From NCBI RefSeq assembly GCF_000003195.3, contig NC_012876.2, forward strand, positions 48,851,276 through 48,915,275: a DNA stretch of 64,000 nucleotides, in the 5' to 3' direction. A program made the translations under genes and the position numbers. Shown here in pieces: positions 58,939 to 64,000 of this stretch. Numbering within the stretch: position 1 is the first letter of the stretch; each line of letters opens with the position of its first letter. Under the pieces are notes generated by a model. That model searched no databases, had not been told where the DNA came from, and worked only from the letters and a program-made list of their open reading frames with translations. The stretch comes from Sorghum bicolor (lineage: Eukaryota > Streptophyta > Magnoliopsida > Poales > Poaceae).

Positions 58939-60530
58939 TGTTGACGCTGGAGCCAAAGTTGCAGAGTGCTTCTGGGAAGTCCACCATGGCGATGGAGATC
59001 GAGATGACGGGGCGTCCTGGATTGTCTCTCTTGACCGACAGAAGGTCAGTAATTACTTCCACAACGGGGTTACTCCAGTAGTTACGTCCTCAAGCATCTC
59101 AGGGCAGTGATTGCGTGAGTGTCCAGTATCTCCAGTGTGTTTGTGCTCGTAGATCTAGGTTCTTCACTTGGTGGAGTCTGGGAGTTGTAAAAGTCCTTCA
59201 TATTTTGCTCGAAGTGTACCTGCTCATAGAGACAAGGCAGAGATCAAGTGCATGGGCTCTGTTGGTGGAAAACACCAACAGAACCAAAAGTGTATTTGTT
59301 CTTCTCTAACCTTAAGCATAGTGAGCAAGACAAAGTTGATGGATAATAAGATCATGAGTGTAGCATTTAAAACATTTGTTAGATCAGATTGCTCAACCTT
59401 ATGGAAAGATAATCTACCTATATTTATGTTTTGTTTATATCTTCCAAAGATTGAATGTGCAACATTTTAGCTTATATGATTAGGAGTGTAGGATCACAAA
59501 GGTAGAAGGACTAAACATGTTGACTCGCTTGGGTTGGTTAATCTAGAGTTGTAAATCATACATGTTTGTCTCTTTTATTCAGGTGAACGCCAGGACCAAG
59601 GAGAAGCATATAAAAGTGATAGTCAAGCACCTTAAGATGTTACCTTACTTGAAGAGTGATGGTACAGTATCACCTTGTGGAAGCTTTCCTTTCTTAGCGG
59701 TTGTGCATCGTGTTTGTGGCACCCTCCATGGATCATCTCTTGCGAGCTATGCCTTCCTTGTGTAAATTGTTAACCTTCATGTGTCTCTCTCTTTGTCTCC
59801 AATGTGAGTTTATCTCAGGACTTCCCAGGTCGATATTGAAAGTTTTCCTGCAGGGGTTAGTCCAATATCTACTATAGCATACTATCGGCTCAAAAATCAA
59901 CCTAGACACCATGTCTAATTTGATTTAGGAGAGCATTTTAACCTAAGCACCATGCTTAATTTAAAATCCCTTGGAAGTAAGATCAACATTCCTAACTAAG
60001 CACCATGCTTAATTAAGGGATAAATGAAACTACTCCAAACCTAGACATATACTAAAGCAAATAAAGGTAACATGAGAGCATTTATAGAGATCTAATCAAG
60101 TGGAGATGAAGTAGTGTGATTAGTATTTAACAAATTGAGCATGTCTCAAAGGTAGGGACAACCAACATAGCAACATAATAAGGGATGTTTTTATGTAAAG
60201 TACTCCCTCAAGCTTGAATTTTGCAAAATTCAAGTTTGGATGAATTTAATTCAATGTTGTATGATGATTGGTTGGACATACCTTGTGCTTGTCATTCATC
60301 CCATCTTCTTGCTCCAATCCTGGAAAGGTTAGTGACAAGAATACCCGAAGGAATTTTTTTACTATTATCCTTATATGCTCAACACACAAGGTAATTTTGC
60401 AAATAATTAAAAGCTCATGTTACGATCTGATCAGTGCTTATTTTAGGACACTAAGCTTGTCCTTGGGAAACCATCAATTTATGACAGTGAAGTGGTTTCC
60501 CCTCCAACGCTGACCTATATCAAGATCAAC
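58939..60530. other. TE-6 interior, gag remnant and noncoding
   Basis: The part 59040-59230 is the gag 3' end seen in TE-4 (35740-36010), with the Asn/Tyr-rich stretch deleted. The rest is noncoding and shared with TE-3 and TE-4. Confidence 0.5.
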
Positions 60531-60833
60531 TCAACGAGATATGCAATATTTATTATAGACATATGCATCGACAACCGCCCTTTTAAAGTTTTCATAAATA
60601 AAAAGGAAGAGGGGGTTGGAGATCTCGAATGTGGTGATGTTGGAGAGACCAATGGATTGGGAAGATGTTGCATATGAGCATGGAGCAAATGAAGTGGCTA
60701 TGAAATAAATTCCATGCTCATTAATGTTTGGAGTGAAATCCATGTGGTGTGGTGAAAATGGTAAGGTGAGTGTGGTAAAAAAGGAAAAGAAAAAGGATAT
60801 ACGGACGACTTGGTTCGAAACTAGCACAGCCAC
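60531..60833 (-). CDS. TE-6 ORF with conserved ~60-residue peptide
   Basis: A 100-codon frame with NINEHGIYFIATSFAPCSY, SIGLSNITTFEISNPLFLFI and AVVDAYVYNKYC. It is the counterpart of 29007-29390 and 37280-37567 and the first frame after the primer site. The ATG is weakly placed. Function unknown; the conservation across two LTR families is the main reason to list it. Confidence 0.4.
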   Translation of the reverse strand: MAVLVSNQVVRISFFFSFFTTLTLPFSPHHMDFTPNINEHGIYFIATSFAPCSYATSSQSIGLSNITTFEISNPLFLFIYENFKRAVVDAYVYNKYCISR

Positions 60834-60836
60834 CGT

Positions 60837-60854
60837 TCCCCGACAACGGCGCTA
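60837..60854 (-). other. TE-6 primer binding site (Asp-tRNA type)
   Basis: The minus strand reads TAGCGCCGTTGTCGGGGA, near the Asp-tRNA complement, 7 nt from the LTR starting at 60862. Confidence 0.8.
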
Positions 60855-60861
60855 GAAAGTT

Positions 60862-62140
60862 TGTTGGGTATTTTAAACGCAAACAGAAAAAAATCCGCAA
60901 GCGTACGGATACCGATGTAGCTTTCACCCGGGAGTATTCCAGAGTATCAATTTTCCACAGAGAATGTGAGTGTACTAATTAAGAATCAAGATCGCCCAAG
61001 GATAACTATATAATTATTTTTGGTGGGAAGAGAGGAAGTTTCCTGAGAGTTCTCTAGTTGAACTAAGAATCAAGAATTACTTCGAAGATTATTTATTTCG
61101 GGACATCAGAACACTAACCACAGAAAGAGATGAGAAGGGGGCTAGGAAGCTCTGACTACGGTCCTACACACATCGATCCGAACGAGGTGGAATACGTCGA
61201 CCGTTAGGGCTGTCACTACCCTAGGGCTACCACAACAATCCGCAGGATTGGGTGCAATTCCAGTTAATTGCAATACTAAACACCACGTCTAATCTATTAA
61301 TTACTACTCAAGCGTTATAAAGACTAGAGCACTTGATGCAAGCAGGAATCCAATAAATAACTTGAATGTAAATAAAAGTAATTAAAGAACTCAGGAATTA
61401 TGAACTGAAGAACTTGGAGAACGATGAAGAACGAACCAGTTGCTGCAAAAGAATAATGTTAAGGAAGATCCGACAGATCCGGCTCCTCCTCCGCTCTCCT
61501 CTTCTCTCTCCCTATTTTCTAGATTACAACTAGAACTAGAACTAGAGGAACTAGAACTAGAACTAGATGAACTAGAACTAGAACTAGAACTAGATGAACT
61601 AGAGGTAGAACTAGATGAACTAGAGGGATCCTCTTTACTTGGATGAAGAATTGAAACCCTAACTTTGATTCTGTAGAAGAGGTATGATCTCTAGGGGCTA
61701 GGGGGCCATGCTTATACAGTCTTTTCAGATGAATCTGGGCCGTCGGATCAAACCGACATTAATCGCACAGTTTTCCTTGATCCTTTAGGTCGGTGGAGCG
61801 TGATCCGCGAAACGGGTCCGAATTGGACACTGTAGCTGGGCGGGCGGCCTAGGGAGTAGGACGGGCGCCCTGTCCCTGAGCCCTCTTGGCTTCCCGTTCG
61901 TTCCCGTGGCTTTTGGAGTCTTCTAGATGATAGAAAATTGCGCGGCATGTTAATATCTCTATGTAGACCCGACGTGTGGGCCTTTCCTCCGTATTTAATG
62001 ATAACCCCCTATAGAAATAGACAAACACCAAAACTCGTGGAATTCTGTCGGATAAAACCCTAAGTCTGGGTGTTGGTTGCATATAAGTTCTTTTCCATGA
62101 TCAGTTGATTGTTAAATGTGAGCATTAAGGACCGTCAACA
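60862..62140 (-). repeat. TE-6 5' LTR
   Basis: 1279 bp. The TATA position (61712-61718) reads TGTATAA on the minus strand instead of TATATAA. Minisatellite at 61527-61625. Confidence 0.9.
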
Positions 62141-64000
62141 GTGAGTATTGTTTTCTTAAACTTTCTCAAATGGAAAAATGGTCTATATAAAATGTTTGGA
62201 TCTTGATGATCTCTAACAACTTGGTATTCAAATGTTTTTCATTTTAAGTAATTTAGTTTGTCATTTGACCAAGTTTGACCAAAACCCGTCTTGGATTTTA
62301 AACACATGTGCCTAGGATTGGCTAAACTTTATCCAAATGGAAAAATGGACAATGTATCAAATGTAGATCTTGATGATCTCTAAAAACTTTGTGTTCAAAA
62401 TTGTTTCATTTGAAGTCATCAAATGGGCCATCTCACCATGTTTGAAGCACTCAATTTTGAATTTTGAAAGAATTCATAGCCATGCACCGATTTTCGGAAA
62501 CCTAGAGGGTCTCGACTTGAAAAGTCATGAATACCAATATTGTTCCACTCATCAAGATCTACATTTAATATACAGACCTTTTTTGCATTTGACAAAGTGT
62601 TGGGAAGGTGTAGTTGAAAATCCACAATTCTCACATATAGTTTCATATAGTTTGTGTGAGATTCAAGATTTGGTGTGTATCGTTTTCTTAAACTTTCTCA
62701 AATGGAAAAATGGTCTATATAAAAAGTTTGGATCTTGATGATCTCTAACAACTTGGTATTCAATTTTTTTTCATTTTAAGTGATTTAGTTTGTTATTTGA
62801 CCAAGTTTGACCAAAACCTGTCTTGGATTTCAAATACATGTGCCTAGGATTGACTAAAATTTATCCAAATGGAAAAATGGACAATGTATCGAATGTAGAT
62901 CTTGATTAGCTCTAACAACTTTGTGTTTAAAACTATTTCATTTGATGTCATCAAATGGGTCATTTGACCAAGTTTGAAGCACTCAATTTTGAATTTTGAA
63001 AGAATTAATAGCCACACACCGGTTTCCATAACCCTAGATGGTCTCAGCTGGAAAAGTCATGAATACCAATATTGTTCCACTCATCAAGATCTACATTTAA
63101 TATACAGACCATTTTTGCATTTGACAAAGTGTTGGGAAGGTGTAGTTGAAAATCCACAATTCTCACATATAGTTTCATATAGTTTATGTGTGATTCAAGA
63201 TTTGGTGAGTATTGTTTTCTTAAACTTTCTCAAATGGAAAAATGGTCTATATAAAAAGTTTGGATCTTGATGATCTCTAACAACTTTGTGTTCAAAATTG
63301 TTTCATTTGAAGTCATCAAATGGGCCATCTCACCATGTTTGAAGCACTCAATTTTGAATTTTGAAAGAATTCATAGCCATGCACCGATTTTCGGAACCCT
63401 AGAGGGTCTCGACTTGAAAAGTCATGAATACCAATATTGTTCCACTCATCAAGATCTACATTTAATATACAGACCTTTTTTGCATTTGACAAAGTGTTGG
63501 GAAGGTGTAGTTGAAAATCCACAATTCTCACATATAGTTTCATATAGTTTATGTGAGATTCAAGATTTGGTGTGTATTGTTTTCTTAAACTTTCTCAAAT
63601 GGAAAAATGGTCTATATAAAAAGTTTGGATCTTGATGATCTCTAACAACTTGGTATTCAATTTTTTTTCATTTTAAGTGATTTAGTTTGTCATTTGACCA
63701 AGTTTGACCAAAACCTGTCTTGGATTTCAAATACATGTGCCTAGGATTGACTAAAATTTATCCAAATGGAAAAATGGACAATGTATCGAATGTAGATCTT
63801 GATTAGCTCTAACAACTTTGTGTTTAAAATTGTTTCATTTGATGTCATCAAATGGGTCATTTGACCAAGTTTGAAGCACTCAATTTTGAATTTTGAAAGA
63901 ATTAATAGCCACACACCGGTTTCCATAACCCTAGATGGTCTCAGCTGGAAAAGTCATGAATACCAATATTGTTCCACTCATCAAGATCTACATTTAATAT
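62141..64000. repeat. Satellite block 4 with 897-bp higher-order repeat
   Basis: The array resumes in phase after TE-6. From 62370 a block repeats at an 897-bp offset (62370-63266 and 63267 to the window end) with very few differences. One unit of each pair lacks the first subunit: near 63258 the text passes from CTCTAACAACTT straight into TGTGTTCAAAATTG. The pair thus has five subunits instead of six. Confidence 0.95.

Larger units (their letters stand above)
54441..62140 (-). mobile_element. TE-6: non-autonomous Athila-like LTR retrotransposon
   Basis: Same family as TE-4, longer interior. LTRs 54441-55700 and 60862-62140. It keeps the best protease of the three related elements (58267-58716) and the Arg-rich/acidic tail (57854-58273), plus the ~60-residue peptide near the primer site. 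No RT, RNase H or integrase. A short GC-rich insert of unknown origin splits the protease. Inserted in the satellite with TSD GTGAG. Confidence 0.93.

Noticed and set aside
945..64000. Repeated ~98-codon plus-strand frames (MKHSILNFERIHSH...) and ~72-codon minus-strand frames in almost every satellite unit
   Set aside because: They recur with the satellite period, are often broken in individual units, and are open on both strands at the same place. No start context or domain. Chance frames in a homogenised repeat.
1..64000. CRISPR array
   Set aside because: Repeat units are about 530 bp with no short repeat/unique spacer pattern, and the sequence is eukaryotic.

Overview
The window looks like nuclear heterochromatin from a grass (Poaceae), possibly a subtelomeric, knob-like or pericentromeric block. 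No single-copy host gene, tRNA, rRNA or CRISPR array was found. The grass call is an inference. It rests on the retrotransposon types (RIRE2/Retand-like gag, RIRE3/RIRE8-like Tekay chromovirus with an extra ORF before gag, GC-rich long LTRs) and on a satellite with the look of grass heterochromatic repeats.

The substrate is one tandem satellite with a unit of about 530 bp, present in four blocks (945-5874, 14406-18216, 50941-54440, 62141-64000), about 26 units in all. Each unit is built from three diverged subunits of about 167, 189 and 175 bp. The blocks are parts of one array split by insertions: removing each intact element plus one target duplication restores unit phase. Higher-order periods of about 1063 bp (block 1) and 897 bp (block 4) are visible.

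Six intact or near-intact LTR retrotransposons and one remnant account for the rest. TE-0 (1-944) is a gag fragment joined to an LTR end. TE-1 (5875-14405, minus) is a gag/protease-only Ty3 element with 2.6 kb LTRs and TSD ATCTC. TE-2 (18217-50940, plus) is a Ty3 chromovirus of the Tekay/Del type with ORF0, gag, protease, RT, RNase H, integrase and chromodomain; TSD TTGAT. Three elements sit inside TE-2: TE-3 (23631-31277, minus; between the gag zinc knuckle and the protease; TSD GTAAG), TE-4 (32286-38872, minus; 15 bp after the RT catalytic Asp-Asp codons; TSD ATTCC) and TE-5 (44708-49879, plus; Ty1/copia, in the TE-2 3' LTR; TSD GACTC). TE-6 (54441-62140, minus; TSD GTGAG) is in the satellite.

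TE-3, TE-4 and TE-6 are related non-autonomous elements. They have an Asp-tRNA-like primer site, an Athila-like protease relic, and no RT, RNase H or integrase. They would need proteins from elsewhere.

All coding regions are broken. TE-2 and TE-5 decayed mostly through CAG/TGG to TAG or TGA transitions, as expected of methylated DNA. TE-5 has stops but no frameshift, and its LTRs differ at 5 of 231 positions by eye, so it is fairly young. The points most worth checking are the shared insertion site of TE-1 and TE-2 in homologous satellite subunits, the 897-bp higher-order repeat, the coiled-coil ORF0, splice-acceptor-like signals directly before three element start codons, peptides conserved among the non-autonomous elements, and an unidentified GC-rich insert in TE-6.
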